Shown: positions 30,955 through 39,678, counted from the stretch's first letter. The stretch is 57,069 nucleotides of DNA from Streptomyces aurantiogriseus (GCF_014649375.1 NZ_BMSX01000041.1:1-57069); one strand, 5' to 3'. The notes: generated from the sequence alone by a model not told the origin. Program-made: numbers and translations.

Positions 30955-31208
30955 GAGATCGGCTCCTTCTTCGGCCGGCCGCCCTTGCGTGCTCGGCGCT
31001 CGGCCAGCTCCTGCTCGGCGGCTGCGAGGTCGGCGAGCTCCTGCTCGTTGCCGTGCTTGCGGATGAAGTCGCGGACGTGGTCGACAAGGTCAGCGCTGCG
31101 GTCAACGCCTACCCGTGATGCGGCGGTTCCGTAGGCGTCCCACATGGCGCGGGGGATGCGGAAGCGGGTGATGAAGGTGTGGTCGGTGGCTTCGGGCATG
31201 CCTCTCAT
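30951..31208 (-). CDS. Ribbon-helix-helix-like regulator
   Basis: 85 residues from ATG 31208; ATG 31199 and GTG 31235 are alternatives with no clear ribosome-binding sequence. FITRFRIPRAMWDAYGTAASRVGVDRSADLVDHVRDFIRKHG has the strand-helix-helix pattern of Arc/CopG repressors and resembles the RHH protein at 13925. The tail is basic (RRARKGGRPKK). First gene of its operon, facing the gene at 31301 across an inverted repeat that is probably its operator. Confidence 0.7.
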   Translation of the reverse strand: MRGMPEATDHTFITRFRIPRAMWDAYGTAASRVGVDRSADLVDHVRDFIRKHGNEQELADLAAAEQELAERRARKGGRPKKEPIS

Positions 31209-31241
31209 GTTCCCACACGGATTTCTTCGCGTCACCTCTTG

Positions 31242-31277
31242 TGTGGGTACACGGTTTAGCGTTACTGTGTACCCACA
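31242..31277. promoter_or_regulatory. Divergent control region with 11-bp inverted repeat
   Basis: TGTGGGTACAC (31242-31252) and GTGTACCCACA (31267-31277) are exact inverted copies separated by 14 bp. A rightward promoter reading TTGTGT...TACTGT overlaps both arms. The segment is notably less GC-rich than its surroundings. Likely bound by the adjacent RHH protein and controlling both directions. Confidence 0.7.
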
Positions 31278-31300
31278 AGGAAACGGACGAGGGGGACCAC

Positions 31301-31642
31301 ATGAACGCCGCAGCCACCACCACCCACACCAACTGCCTCCGCTGCGGCCGCGCCCTCCGTACCGCCAAGTCGCAGGCCCTCGGATACGGCGCGAAGTGCG
31401 CGGCCAAGGTTCGCCACTCGGCCGTCGACCTCACCGACTACAAGCCCCACCAGATCGCCTCCGCCCGCGAACTCATCGAAGACGGCGCGATCATCCCCCT
31501 CCGCTCCGTCATCTTCATCGCCGTCTCCACCGACGGCACCGAGACCTACAAGACCGCCCCCACCGGCTGCACCTGCCCCGCCGGCCTGAAGGGCTCCCGC
31601 TGCTACCACCAGCTCGCCGCCCGCCTCCTCCTCGCCGCCTGA
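31301..31642 (+). CDS. DUF6011/SWIM-type zinc-binding protein
   Basis: 113 residues. N-terminal CLRCGRALRTAKSQALGYGAKCAAK is the DUF6011 pattern; C-terminal CTCPAGLKGSRCYHQLAARLL is a SWIM-like CxCx(n)CxH motif. Such proteins are common in phages and probably bind DNA or protein. First gene of the late operon, with GGGGGA upstream. Confidence 0.75.
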   Translation: MNAAATTTHTNCLRCGRALRTAKSQALGYGAKCAAKVRHSAVDLTDYKPHQIASARELIEDGAIIPLRSVIFIAVSTDGTETYKTAPTGCTCPAGLKGSRCYHQLAARLLLAA

Positions 31643-31661
31643 CACGACAGGAGAACCCCCC

Positions 31662-32114
31662 GTGGACTTCCGCGACGCCCTCAACAACGTCATCGCCGAA
31701 CTCACCCCCCAGCCCTGGGACTACACCACCCCCGACGGCACTCGCCTCCGCGTCATCCCCGAGGGCCTGCGACAGGACCCCGGTGACGGCGTCGTCCTCA
31801 TCCAGATCTGCGAGGCCGCACACATCCAAGTGACCCCGGACGGCCCCGACTACCCGATGCGAACCGTCGACGTGCCCGGTCTGATCGCCGCCCTCACCGA
31901 CCGCACTGAGTGGACCACGTCGGACTGGGGTGACGTGCTCACTGTCCGGCCAGAGGGTAACGGGATGCGGCTCGCGTACACCGTCTACGACCGCGACACC
32001 ACGGGCCAGCCTGCCGACGTGGACCGCACCGTCCTAGTGCCGGAGGTGCAGCGCATGCCGCTCGCCTCGGCGTTGCGCCGCGCGCTGGATGTCGCCCGCG
32101 GCTGGGAGAGCTGA
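31662..32114 (+). CDS. Hypothetical protein
   Basis: 150 residues; GTG 31662 after AGGAGAA. Soluble alpha/beta-looking protein (LRVIPEGLRQDPGDGVVLIQI, MRLAYTVYDRDTTGQ). Precedes the packaging genes; function unknown. Confidence 0.65.
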   Translation: MDFRDALNNVIAELTPQPWDYTTPDGTRLRVIPEGLRQDPGDGVVLIQICEAAHIQVTPDGPDYPMRTVDVPGLIAALTDRTEWTTSDWGDVLTVRPEGNGMRLAYTVYDRDTTGQPADVDRTVLVPEVQRMPLASALRRALDVARGWES

Positions 32115-32158
32115 CCGCACATCACCCGCCACACCAAACCCGCGAGAGGATCCACCAC

Positions 32159-32431
32159 ATGACCGAGCTCGCCCACCGCCAGCAGCAGCAGACCGGCCCG
32201 ACCGTCTGGGTCCTGTCCACCGGTGAGGATCACGAAGGAGGCGAAGTCCTCGGCGTCTACGCCAGCAAGGAAGCCGCCAAAGGCCCGTTCGTCGAGGCCG
32301 CGAAACGGATTCCGTTCGACCTGGACCAGGCGTGGCAGGACGAGGAGAGCGGCGCGGTCCACGCGCACGGCGGCTGTGACTGGGTGTCCCTCGAACCGCA
32401 CCCGCTCATCACGGCCGCCCAACTCGCCTGA
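32159..32431 (+). CDS. Small hypothetical protein
   Basis: 90 residues: TVWVLSTGEDHEGGEVLGVYASKEAAKGPF looks like a single small alpha/beta domain; His-rich end (VHAHGGCDW). Follows AGAGGA. Function unknown. Confidence 0.65.
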   Translation: MTELAHRQQQQTGPTVWVLSTGEDHEGGEVLGVYASKEAAKGPFVEAAKRIPFDLDQAWQDEESGAVHAHGGCDWVSLEPHPLITAAQLA

Positions 32432-32446
32432 CCTCGCCGTACAGCA

Positions 32447-32489
32447 GAGGGCCCGCCCCGGAACCGCCACCAGCCCGGGACGGGCCCTC
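32447..32489. terminator. GC-rich hairpin before the packaging genes
   Basis: GAGGGCCCG and CCCGG arms pair with CCCGGG-A-CGGGCCCTC around a 12-nt loop. The ~155-bp gap up to 32588 contains this and no further gene. Confidence 0.6.
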
Positions 32490-32588
32490 ACGCGCGCCCT
32501 GGGCACGCTCCCTCTCTGCTCATCAGTATCCACGATGACCAGCCGCCGTATCATCACAGAACACGAACACCACGGCGAAGGAGGAGGC

Positions 32589-33095
32589 GTGGCCAACCCC
32601 AACCAGAACGCCCGCGACCACAGCGGCCGCTACGTCCCCACCATCACCACCGCCGAAAAAACCGCCCGCGCCCTCGAACTCCACCGCGACGGCTGGACCT
32701 ACCAAGCCATCGCCGACGAACTCGGCTACAGCCACCGCTCCAACGTCCGCAAAGTCATCCGCGCCGCCGTCCGCGACGTCATCAAAGGCCCAGCCGAGCA
32801 ACTCCTCGCCCTCCACATGGACCGGCTGGAGAACCTCTACGAGATCGCCATGGAAGTCGCTGAGGCGGATCACGTCGTCGTCTCCCACGGCAAGGTCGTC
32901 ACCATGCCCGACCCCGAGACCGGCGAAGAGAAGCCACTCAAGGACAACGGCCCCACACTCGCCGCGCTCCGCGAAGCCCGCACCACGCTGGAGTCGTTCC
33001 GCAAGCTCGTCGGCCTCGACGCCGAACAGAAGATCAACGTGTCCGGCGGAGTCCGCTACGAGGTCGTCGGCATCAACCCAGAGGACCTCACATGA
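32589..33095 (+). CDS. Probable terminase small subunit
   Basis: 168 residues from GTG 32589, preceded by GGAGGAGG at good spacing; an in-frame ATG at 32535 lacks a ribosome-binding sequence. The N-terminal HTH (ALELHRDGWTYQAIADELGYSHRSNVRKVIRAA) followed by long helices (LHMDRLENLYEIAMEVAEADH, LREARTTLESFRKLVGLD) fits small terminases that recognise the packaging site and oligomerise. Two genes upstream of TerL. Confidence 0.8.
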   Translation: MANPNQNARDHSGRYVPTITTAEKTARALELHRDGWTYQAIADELGYSHRSNVRKVIRAAVRDVIKGPAEQLLALHMDRLENLYEIAMEVAEADHVVVSHGKVVTMPDPETGEEKPLKDNGPTLAALREARTTLESFRKLVGLDAEQKINVSGGVRYEVVGINPEDLT

Positions 33096-33325
33096 CCCTC
33101 TGCTCCTGCTGCTCCCACATCTGGCGAGACCGCGGCAACGGCCGCAGCGAACCCGACCGGCGCCCCGCAGTCGTCCGCTGGCAGCACCGCGGCGGCAACG
33201 TAAGCCTCCTCTGCCAGCCCTGCCTCGACGGCTGGTTCGACAACGCCGACGACGACCCCGACCTCGAACCCGCCGCCTGGTCCTGGCTCCCCAGAAAGCA
33301 GCCCGCCCACCTGGCATCAGCATGA
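33092..33325 (+). CDS. Small zinc-finger protein between terminase genes
   Basis: 77 residues: CSCCSHIWRDRG at the start and LLCQPCLDGWFDN later give CxxC...CxxC. Translationally coupled to both terminase genes (4-bp overlaps). Could modulate packaging; no evidence beyond location. Confidence 0.65.
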   Translation: MTLCSCCSHIWRDRGNGRSEPDRRPAVVRWQHRGGNVSLLCQPCLDGWFDNADDDPDLEPAAWSWLPRKQPAHLASA

Positions 33326-34659
33326 CCACCGCGGCCGACACCGTCGTCCGATACGAACCCCGCGGCGCCGCCCTCGACGTCTTCAAAAGCCGCGACTCCG
33401 AACTCGTCATCGCAGGCCCCGCCGGCACCGGCAAATCGTTGGCCTGTCTCTGGCGCGTCCACCTGGCCGCCCTCAACAACCCCGGCATCCGCTGCCTGAT
33501 CGTCCGCAAGACCGCCGTCTCTCTCGGCTCCACCACTCTCGTCACCTACGAGAAGAAGGTCGCTGCCGCAGCCATGGCGGCCGGCATCGTCCGTTGGTTC
33601 GGCGGCAGCCCGCGTGAGGCACCTTGCTACCGGTACGCCAATGGCAGCGTCATCGTGGTCGGTGGCCTCGACAAACCCGAAAAGATCATGTCGGCGGAGT
33701 ATGATCTCGTGTTCGCGGACGAGGCCACCGAACTCACCGTCACCGACTGGGAGTCCATCGCCACCCGCCTCCGCAACGGCGTGCTGTCGTGGCAGCAGCA
33801 GATCGCCGCCTGCAACCCCGCCCAGCCCACGCACTGGCTCAAACAGCGCTGCGACCAGGGCCAGGCCCGCATGCTCATCTCGCGGCACATCGACAACCCC
33901 GCGTACATGAACGCCGACGGCACCCCCACCACGGTGGGCGCCGCGTACTTCGCCAAGCTCGACGCCCTTACCGGCGTCCGCCGCCTGCGCCTGCGGGACG
34001 GGAAGTGGGCGGCCGTCGAAGGGCAGATCTACGAGGCCTACGACGAAGCCATCCACCTCGTCGACGAGGTCAAACCCACGGCGGCCTGGACCCGATGGGG
34101 CGCGGTCGACTTCGGCTACACCAACCCCTTCGTCTACCAGGACTGGTGGGAAGACCCCGACGGCCGCCTCTACCTCGCCCGGGAGATCTACTTCACCCGC
34201 CGCCTCGTCGAAGACCACGCCGAACGCATCAAGCACATCCTGTACTACGCGTCCGGCCAACCCCGCGGCCAGCTCCCGCGTGCCATCTACGTCGACCACG
34301 ACGCCGAGGACCGGGCCACGCTGGAACGGAAGTTGGGCCTGTCAACGAAGCCGGCGCATAAGTCTGTGTCGGACGGCATCCAGGCGGTGCAGTCCCGCTT
34401 GAAGGTGCAGCCGGACGGTAAGCCCCGGCTGTTTATCGCGCGGAATGCGCTGGTGGAGCGGGATCCGGAGTTGGAGACGGGGTCGCTGCCGATGTGCACG
34501 GCAGATGAGATCACCGGCTACGTGTGGGCAGTGAAGCCGGGCAACAAGGGTGGGTTGAAGGAGGAGCCGGTGAAGGAGAACGACCACGGGTGTGACGCGC
34601 TCAGGTACATGGTTGCGGCGCGGGATCTGGTCGGCCGGACGCGGGTGCGGTGGCTCTGA
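33322..34659 (+). CDS. terL: Terminase large subunit
   Basis: 445 residues. ATPase: Walker A AGPAGTGKS (~residues 31-39), Walker B YDLVFADEATE with catalytic Glu, coupling motif AACNPAQP. Nuclease half: GAVDFGYTNPF with the first acidic residue, IYVDHDAEDR, and ENDHGCDALRYM with the last one. Typical size. Packages DNA into the prohead. No TTA codon occurs in this gene, unlike the terminase of the R4-like phage phiHau3. Confidence 0.95.
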   Translation: MTTAADTVVRYEPRGAALDVFKSRDSELVIAGPAGTGKSLACLWRVHLAALNNPGIRCLIVRKTAVSLGSTTLVTYEKKVAAAAMAAGIVRWFGGSPREAPCYRYANGSVIVVGGLDKPEKIMSAEYDLVFADEATELTVTDWESIATRLRNGVLSWQQQIAACNPAQPTHWLKQRCDQGQARMLISRHIDNPAYMNADGTPTTVGAAYFAKLDALTGVRRLRLRDGKWAAVEGQIYEAYDEAIHLVDEVKPTAAWTRWGAVDFGYTNPFVYQDWWEDPDGRLYLAREIYFTRRLVEDHAERIKHILYYASGQPRGQLPRAIYVDHDAEDRATLERKLGLSTKPAHKSVSDGIQAVQSRLKVQPDGKPRLFIARNALVERDPELETGSLPMCTADEITGYVWAVKPGNKGGLKEEPVKENDHGCDALRYMVAARDLVGRTRVRWL

Positions 34660-34716
34660 ACCGTCTAGTTTGTGAGATCCCTACAACGAAACTTTGGTGA
34701 GCGAGGGGCGGTCCAG

Positions 34717-34905
34717 ATGGCTAGGAAGGTTCCAGTGCGCAGGTGGATGCAGGGATTGAATAGAGCTATGCCGGTTGTGCTTGACACGGTTGGGGTTATT
34801 CTGTTGTCGGGATCCGCCATACTGGCCTTCGGCTTGGCAGCGGGAGTCGCCGCCCTCGGTGTCGGCTGCATCGTCCTGAACTGGCGGTTCTACAGCGGCA
34901 CCTAG
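34717..34905 (+). CDS. Small two-helix membrane protein between terL and portal
   Basis: 62 residues from ATG 34717 (GAGGGG upstream; a GTG at 34672 would add 15 residues). Helices MPVVLDTVGVILLSGSAILAFG and LAAGVAALGVGCIVLNW. The DNA from ~34660 to 34800 is visibly lower in GC and uses codons atypical of its neighbours (AAT, AGA, GTT, GGT, ATT), suggesting a recent insertion into the packaging cluster. Confidence 0.65.
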   Translation: MARKVPVRRWMQGLNRAMPVVLDTVGVILLSGSAILAFGLAAGVAALGVGCIVLNWRFYSGT

Positions 34906-34921
34906 GCGAGGGGAGGGGTAG

Positions 34922-36406
34922 GTGGCCAGAACCCTCCTCGGTGCGTTGTTCAACCGCACCAACACGGCCACCACGACGCCCGTCCCGTTCGCCTCCCGCA
35001 CCGCTTCATACGGCCGCGGCCTCTTCGGCAGCCAACGCGGCACCACCGCCCAACTCGATGCCATGGGCGCCGTCTCCACCCTCTTCGCCATCGTCAACCG
35101 CACCGCCAAGGCCGAGGCCGGCGTCGAGTGGAAGCTCTACCGGAAGGCCAAGAGCGGGAAGAAGGAAGACCGCGTCGAGGTCACCGCGCACGCCGCCCTG
35201 GACCTGTGGAACCGGCCGAACCCCTTCTACACGCAGTCCGTGTTCGTCGAAGCCGGGGCGCAGCACAAGCAGTTGACCGGCGAGACGTGGTGGGTGATCG
35301 CCCGGGACGAGCGGGTGGACCTGCCGCTGGAGATGTGGGTGGTGCGCCCGGACCGAATCCGCCCGGTCCCGGACCCGGAGAAGTTCCTGCTGGGCTACAT
35401 GTACACCGGCCCGGACGGGCAGGAGGTCGCGCTCCGCAAGGAAGACGTCATCTTCATCCGGACCCCGCATCCCACCGACCCCTACCGGGGGATCGGCCCG
35501 GTGCAGGCCCTCCTCACCGACCTCGATGCGGTGCGCTATTCCGCGGAGTGGAACCGCTCGTTCTTCCTCAACAGCGCTGAGCCGGGCGGCATCATCGAGG
35601 TCCCGAACGGCCTGTCCGACGACCAGTTCGACGAGTTGCGTGAGCGCTGGAACGAGCAGCACAAGGGCGTCGCCAACGCCCACCGGGTCGCCATCCTCGA
35701 GCACGGCGTCTGGAAAGACCGCAAGTTCACGCAGCGCGACATGCAGTTCGCTGAACTCCGCAACCTCAGCCGCGAGGTTATCCGCGAGGCGTTCGGGTTC
35801 CCCAAGCCCATGACCGGCGCCGTCGACGACGTCAACCGCGCCAACGGCGACAGCGGCGAGCGCATGTTCGCCCGCTGGCTATGCGTCCCCGACCTCGAAG
35901 CCATACGGGACGCCCTGAACCACCAGCTGCTGCCGCTGTACGGGCGCACCGGCGACGGCCTGGAGTTCGACTACGAGAACCCCGTCCCCGACGACGTCGA
36001 GTCCGAGGCCACCCAGTTGACGGCCCGCTCGCAGGCCGCCGCCGTCCTGGTGTCCGCAGGGTTCGAGCCGAAGGGCACCCTGTCCGCCGTCGGCCTGCCG
36101 GACATCCCACACGTCGGCCCGGCCCGCACCACTGCGCCCGCGTCGGACGAGTGGGCGGACACGGTGGCCGGCCTGCTCGGTACGGACATCGAGGCTGCGC
36201 AGCGGTGGGTGGTCGTCGCGCAGGACGACGACGACACGTGCGAGCCGTGCCGCGAGAACAACGGCCGTACATACAAGAACCGCGCCCAGGCGTACCGGGA
36301 CTACCCGGGCGGGTCGGGCTACATCCACTGCGTCGGCGCCCAGTACGGCAACGACTGCCGCTGCCGCGTGGTCAAGCGCGGCCGGAAGGGAGGCGGCGAT
36401 GAGTAA
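34922..36406 (+). CDS. Portal protein with MuF-like C-terminus
   Basis: 494 residues from GTG 34922. HK97-type portal features: NPFYTQSVFVEAGAQHKQLTGETWWVI, PHPTDPYRGIGPVQAL, WNRSFFLNSAEPGGIIEVP, VIREAFGFPKPMTGAV. The last ~60 residues (DDTCEPCRENNGRTYKNRAQAY, CVGAQYGNDCRCRVVKR) match the end of MuF-type head-morphogenesis proteins, normally a separate gene. Forms the dodecameric DNA entry ring. Confidence 0.92.
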   Translation: MARTLLGALFNRTNTATTTPVPFASRTASYGRGLFGSQRGTTAQLDAMGAVSTLFAIVNRTAKAEAGVEWKLYRKAKSGKKEDRVEVTAHAALDLWNRPNPFYTQSVFVEAGAQHKQLTGETWWVIARDERVDLPLEMWVVRPDRIRPVPDPEKFLLGYMYTGPDGQEVALRKEDVIFIRTPHPTDPYRGIGPVQALLTDLDAVRYSAEWNRSFFLNSAEPGGIIEVPNGLSDDQFDELRERWNEQHKGVANAHRVAILEHGVWKDRKFTQRDMQFAELRNLSREVIREAFGFPKPMTGAVDDVNRANGDSGERMFARWLCVPDLEAIRDALNHQLLPLYGRTGDGLEFDYENPVPDDVESEATQLTARSQAAAVLVSAGFEPKGTLSAVGLPDIPHVGPARTTAPASDEWADTVAGLLGTDIEAAQRWVVVAQDDDDTCEPCRENNGRTYKNRAQAYRDYPGGSGYIHCVGAQYGNDCRCRVVKRGRKGGGDE

Positions 36407-36674
36407 GCACGGCATCCGTCCTCGGAAGCTGCGCCTTGGCGGCACTGGCCTTCCCGGTGGCACGCAGGTCGAACTCGACGGCGTGGACATCGCCAGCGCC
36501 GTGACTGGGGTGTCGCTGCGGATCGGTCTCACCGACCGACCTACGGCCGTGGTCGATGTGGTCCTGCACGAGTTGGACACCGAGCTGGAGCACCCGCTCG
36601 TGGCTGTCCCGGAGAAGACCCGCGATCTGTTGGTCCGGCTCGGCTGGACCCCGCCCGCCGAGGAGGCGCCGTGA
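36399..36674 (+). CDS. Small virion-region hypothetical protein
   Basis: 91 residues, overlapping the portal stop. Beta-rich (TQVELDGVDIASAVTGVSLRI, PTAVVDVVLHEL). Location between portal and protease suggests a head-assembly accessory; function unknown. Confidence 0.65.
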   Translation: MSKHGIRPRKLRLGGTGLPGGTQVELDGVDIASAVTGVSLRIGLTDRPTAVVDVVLHELDTELEHPLVAVPEKTRDLLVRLGWTPPAEEAP

Positions 36675-37738
36675 GCCGAATGCCGGGCCTGACGCTGCCC
36701 GCCAACCTGAACAGCTTCCTCGCACGCCAGCGGGAGCAGGCAGACAAGCTGCGCGCCCAGCACGGCGTGGAGGCCAAGACCTGGTACCGCATCACCAATG
36801 CGGCCTCCCCGGATGAGGCGGAGGTGATGCTGTACGACGAGGTAGGCGGTTGGTACGGCGCGACCGCCGACCAGTTCATCGCGGACCTGCGCGGGGTGAC
36901 CGCGCCGAACCTGCGGGTGCGGATCAATTCCCCGGGCGGGTCGGTGTTCGAGGGCATCGCCATCGCCAACGCGCTCCGGAGCCACCCGGCGAACATCACC
37001 GTGCAGGTCGACGGCATCGCCGCCTCGATCGCCTCCGTGATCGCGATGGCCGGGGACCGCATCGAGATGGCCCCCAACACGATGCTCATGATCCACGACG
37101 CGTCCGGGGTCTGCCTCGGCAACGCCGCCGACATGGAAGAGATGGCCGAACTCCTCGACCTCATCTCCGACAACATCGCCGACGCCTACGCCCAGCGTGC
37201 GGGCGGCACCCGCGAACAGTGGCGCGAGCGGATGAAGGCCGAGACCTGGTACCTGCCCGAGGACGCCGTCGAGAACGGCCTCGCCGACGAAGCCGTCCAG
37301 GCTCCCAAGGCAGCCGAGACTGTCGAGCCCCAAGAGGAGGACGAGCCGGACATGGCCCGCGCCTGGGACCTTGCTGCCTACGGCTACCAGGGCCCTCAGC
37401 AGCCGGAGCAGAAGCCGACGCTGACGATCGACATCGCCGCCGCTCTGGGCGAGAAGTTCGTCGAGCAACTGCGTGCAGCCGTCACCAAGGCAGCAGAGCC
37501 TGCACCCGCGCCCGCCGAGGACATCACCCCCGCGGAGCCGATCGCCGAGACTCCGCCAGTCGATCCCGCCCCGGCGCCGGCCGCGGTGCCGGAGCCGGAG
37601 GCACCCGCCGCCGAACCCGTAGACGAGTGGACGGCCCTGGTCGCCGCTCTCATCCCCGACGACGCGGACGACTGGTCGGCGCTCGTCTCCCACCTGATCG
37701 AGCCCGACTCGTCGTCCAGCGCGGCGACGGCAGCCTGA
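36671..37738 (+). CDS. ClpP-type (S14) prohead protease with scaffold-like tail
   Basis: 355 residues. Protease domain ~35-220: INSPGGSVFEGIAIANAL (oxyanion loop), VDGIAASIASVIAMAGD (nucleophile Ser), NTMLMIHDAS (catalytic His). The C-terminal ~130 residues are Pro/Ala/Glu-rich with short helices (DIAAALGEKFVEQLRAAV), as in protease-scaffold fusions. Processes the capsid precursor; immediately upstream of the capsid gene. Confidence 0.92.
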   Translation: MSRMPGLTLPANLNSFLARQREQADKLRAQHGVEAKTWYRITNAASPDEAEVMLYDEVGGWYGATADQFIADLRGVTAPNLRVRINSPGGSVFEGIAIANALRSHPANITVQVDGIAASIASVIAMAGDRIEMAPNTMLMIHDASGVCLGNAADMEEMAELLDLISDNIADAYAQRAGGTREQWRERMKAETWYLPEDAVENGLADEAVQAPKAAETVEPQEEDEPDMARAWDLAAYGYQGPQQPEQKPTLTIDIAAALGEKFVEQLRAAVTKAAEPAPAPAEDITPAEPIAETPPVDPAPAPAAVPEPEAPAAEPVDEWTALVAALIPDDADDWSALVSHLIEPDSSSSAATAA

Positions 37739-37749
37739 AGGAGGCACCT

Positions 37750-39096
37750 GTGGCAACCCCCACCATCCCGCGCGACGCCGACGAGCTCGCCGAAGCGCTC
37801 GGCGACACCGCCACGCTCAAGCACATCGTCAAGGACAAGGACACCCTGGAGTCCTTCATCCTCGACTTCGCCAAGGGTCAGCAGAAGCACAACCCCGACA
37901 TCGAGGCGCAGATCAAGGCCGAAACTCAGCGTCAGTTCGCGGAGATCCTCCGCAACGAGCAGATCGACGGCATCAACCGCCTCAACCTCAACCCGAACGC
38001 CGCCCCCGTCGCCCGCTCGCGGCACTACAACCCGAAGGCCCCGGGTGCCAGCCTCGACAAGCAGTTCGGGAACTGGAGCGACTTCCTCGTCGCGACCTGG
38101 GCCGGGTCCAAGGGACAGGCCGCGATGGCCGCGCAGGACCAGATCGCGCAGATCCAGAACGCGTTCGGCTCCACCGTCCCCAGCGACGGCGGGTTCCTCA
38201 TCCCCGAGTACCTGCGCTCCGAACTCCTGCGAGTCGCCCTGGAGATGGCCGTCGTCCGCTCCCGGGCCCGCGTCGTACCGATGGAGACCCTCTCCGTCCC
38301 GTACCCGACCATCGACAGCACGTCGAACGCCTCCTCGGTGTACGGCGGCATCGTCGGCTACTGGACCGAGGAAGGCGGCACCCTCACCGACTCGGCGCCG
38401 TCGTTCGGCCGGATCAACCTGCTCGCGAAGAAGCTCACGCTGTACTCGGAGATCCCGAACGAACTGTTCAAGGACTCGCTCATCAGCCTGGAGCAGTTCA
38501 TGAACGAGTCCTACCCCGAGGCCCTCGCCTGGTTCGAGGACGTCGCGTTCACCTCCGGCAACGGCGTCGGCCAGCCCCTCGGCTACCTCAACGCGCCGGC
38601 CGCCGTGACGGTCGCGAAGGAGACGGATCAGGAGGCGGGGACGATCCTCTGGGAGAACATCATCAAGGCGTACTCCCGGATGCTGCCCGCGTCGATCGGC
38701 CGCGCCGTGTGGGTCGCGAACATCGACACCTTCCCGCAACTCGCCACCATGGCGCAGTCCGTCGGCACCGGCGGCAGCGCCGTGTGGATCGGCAACGGCG
38801 ACGGCGCGGGCGCCCCGCCGGTCACGATCCTCGGCCGGCCCGTCGTGTGGACCGAGAAGGTCTCCACCGTCGGCACGGTCGGCGACATCAACTTCGTCGA
38901 CTTCGGCTACTACTTGATCGGTGACCGGCAAGCGATGCAGTCGGAGACGTCGACGCACTTCAAGTTCGGCAACGACAAGACCGCGATGCGTGTGATCGAG
39001 CGGGTCGACGGTCAGCCGTGGCTGCAGTCCGCGATCACCCCCAACCAGGGCTCCAACACCCTGTCCCCGTTCGTGAAGGTCGCGACCCGGGCGTAA
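37750..39096 (+). CDS. Major capsid protein (HK97 fold)
   Basis: 448 residues from GTG 37750 (AAGGAGG upstream). An N-terminal helical delta region (~100 residues, DADELAEALGDTATLKHIV, AQIKAETQRQFAEIL) precedes the mature domain, which has VPSDGGFLIPEYLRSELLRVALEMAVVRSRARVVPM and LNAPAAVTV; FGYYLIGDRQAM and FKFGNDKTAMRVIERVDGQPW near the end are typical of HK97-type capsids. Probably cleaved by the upstream protease. Followed by a hairpin. Confidence 0.93.
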   Translation: MATPTIPRDADELAEALGDTATLKHIVKDKDTLESFILDFAKGQQKHNPDIEAQIKAETQRQFAEILRNEQIDGINRLNLNPNAAPVARSRHYNPKAPGASLDKQFGNWSDFLVATWAGSKGQAAMAAQDQIAQIQNAFGSTVPSDGGFLIPEYLRSELLRVALEMAVVRSRARVVPMETLSVPYPTIDSTSNASSVYGGIVGYWTEEGGTLTDSAPSFGRINLLAKKLTLYSEIPNELFKDSLISLEQFMNESYPEALAWFEDVAFTSGNGVGQPLGYLNAPAAVTVAKETDQEAGTILWENIIKAYSRMLPASIGRAVWVANIDTFPQLATMAQSVGTGGSAVWIGNGDGAGAPPVTILGRPVVWTEKVSTVGTVGDINFVDFGYYLIGDRQAMQSETSTHFKFGNDKTAMRVIERVDGQPWLQSAITPNQGSNTLSPFVKVATRA

Positions 39097-39105
39097 CGGT
39101 TCCAG

Positions 39106-39135
39106 CCAGGGCGGGCAGTAACGCCCCCGCCCTGG
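39106..39135. terminator. Hairpin after the capsid gene
   Basis: 10-bp perfect stem CCAGGGCGGG/CCCGCCCTGG with a 10-nt loop, beginning 10 bp after the capsid stop. May stabilise the capsid mRNA 3' end or partly terminate. Confidence 0.6.
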
Positions 39136-39177
39136 CCAGTTCCAACGTGGCAATCAACCCCCACTAGGAGGGCAACC

Positions 39178-39678
39178 ATGGAAGGCCTCGGAAGGCTCTT
39201 CGACGTCTCGATCGGCTGCGTGCCAACGGACGCCGTCGCCGGTGCGATCACCGGCAAGCGCGTGTCGCTGAAGAATGCCGACGCCTGCACGATCCTCGTC
39301 GTCACCACCGGCGCGTCGACCGACATCACCGACGTCGACCTGCAGCAGCACACCGCCTCGACGGGCGGCACCACCGCCGACCTCGACATCATCGACCACT
39401 ACTACTACAAGTCCGAGACAACGCTCGACGGCGACGAAACCTGGACCCGCGCCACCCAGACCGCCGCCTCCGAGATCACCAACGTGGGCGCGGCGTCCGA
39501 GGAACTCCTCCTCGCCATCGAGGTCAACGCGACACAACTGTCCGACGGCTACAGCTACATCAGCCTCGACATCCCCGACCTCGGCACGAACGGCACCCGG
39601 CACTGCGCCGTGCTGTACCTGCTGCACGAGCTTCGCGCCCCGCGCAAGCCCGCCAACCTCGTCGCCCCGCTGTCCTGA
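39178..39678 (+). CDS. Probable head structural protein
   Basis: 166 residues; ATG 39178 after AGGAGG. Thr/Asp-rich beta-type protein (LVVTTGASTDITDVDLQQHTAS, HYYYKSETTLDGDETWTRA). Sits right after the capsid, where decoration or head-completion proteins are found; no direct family match. Confidence 0.65.
   Translation: MEGLGRLFDVSIGCVPTDAVAGAITGKRVSLKNADACTILVVTTGASTDITDVDLQQHTASTGGTTADLDIIDHYYYKSETTLDGDETWTRATQTAASEITNVGAASEELLLAIEVNATQLSDGYSYISLDIPDLGTNGTRHCAVLYLLHELRAPRKPANLVAPLS

Noticed and set aside
37396..39153. 585-residue minus-strand frame under the capsid gene
   Set aside because: Antisense to the capsid and protease genes, low-complexity Val/Glu/Arg product, no start signals.
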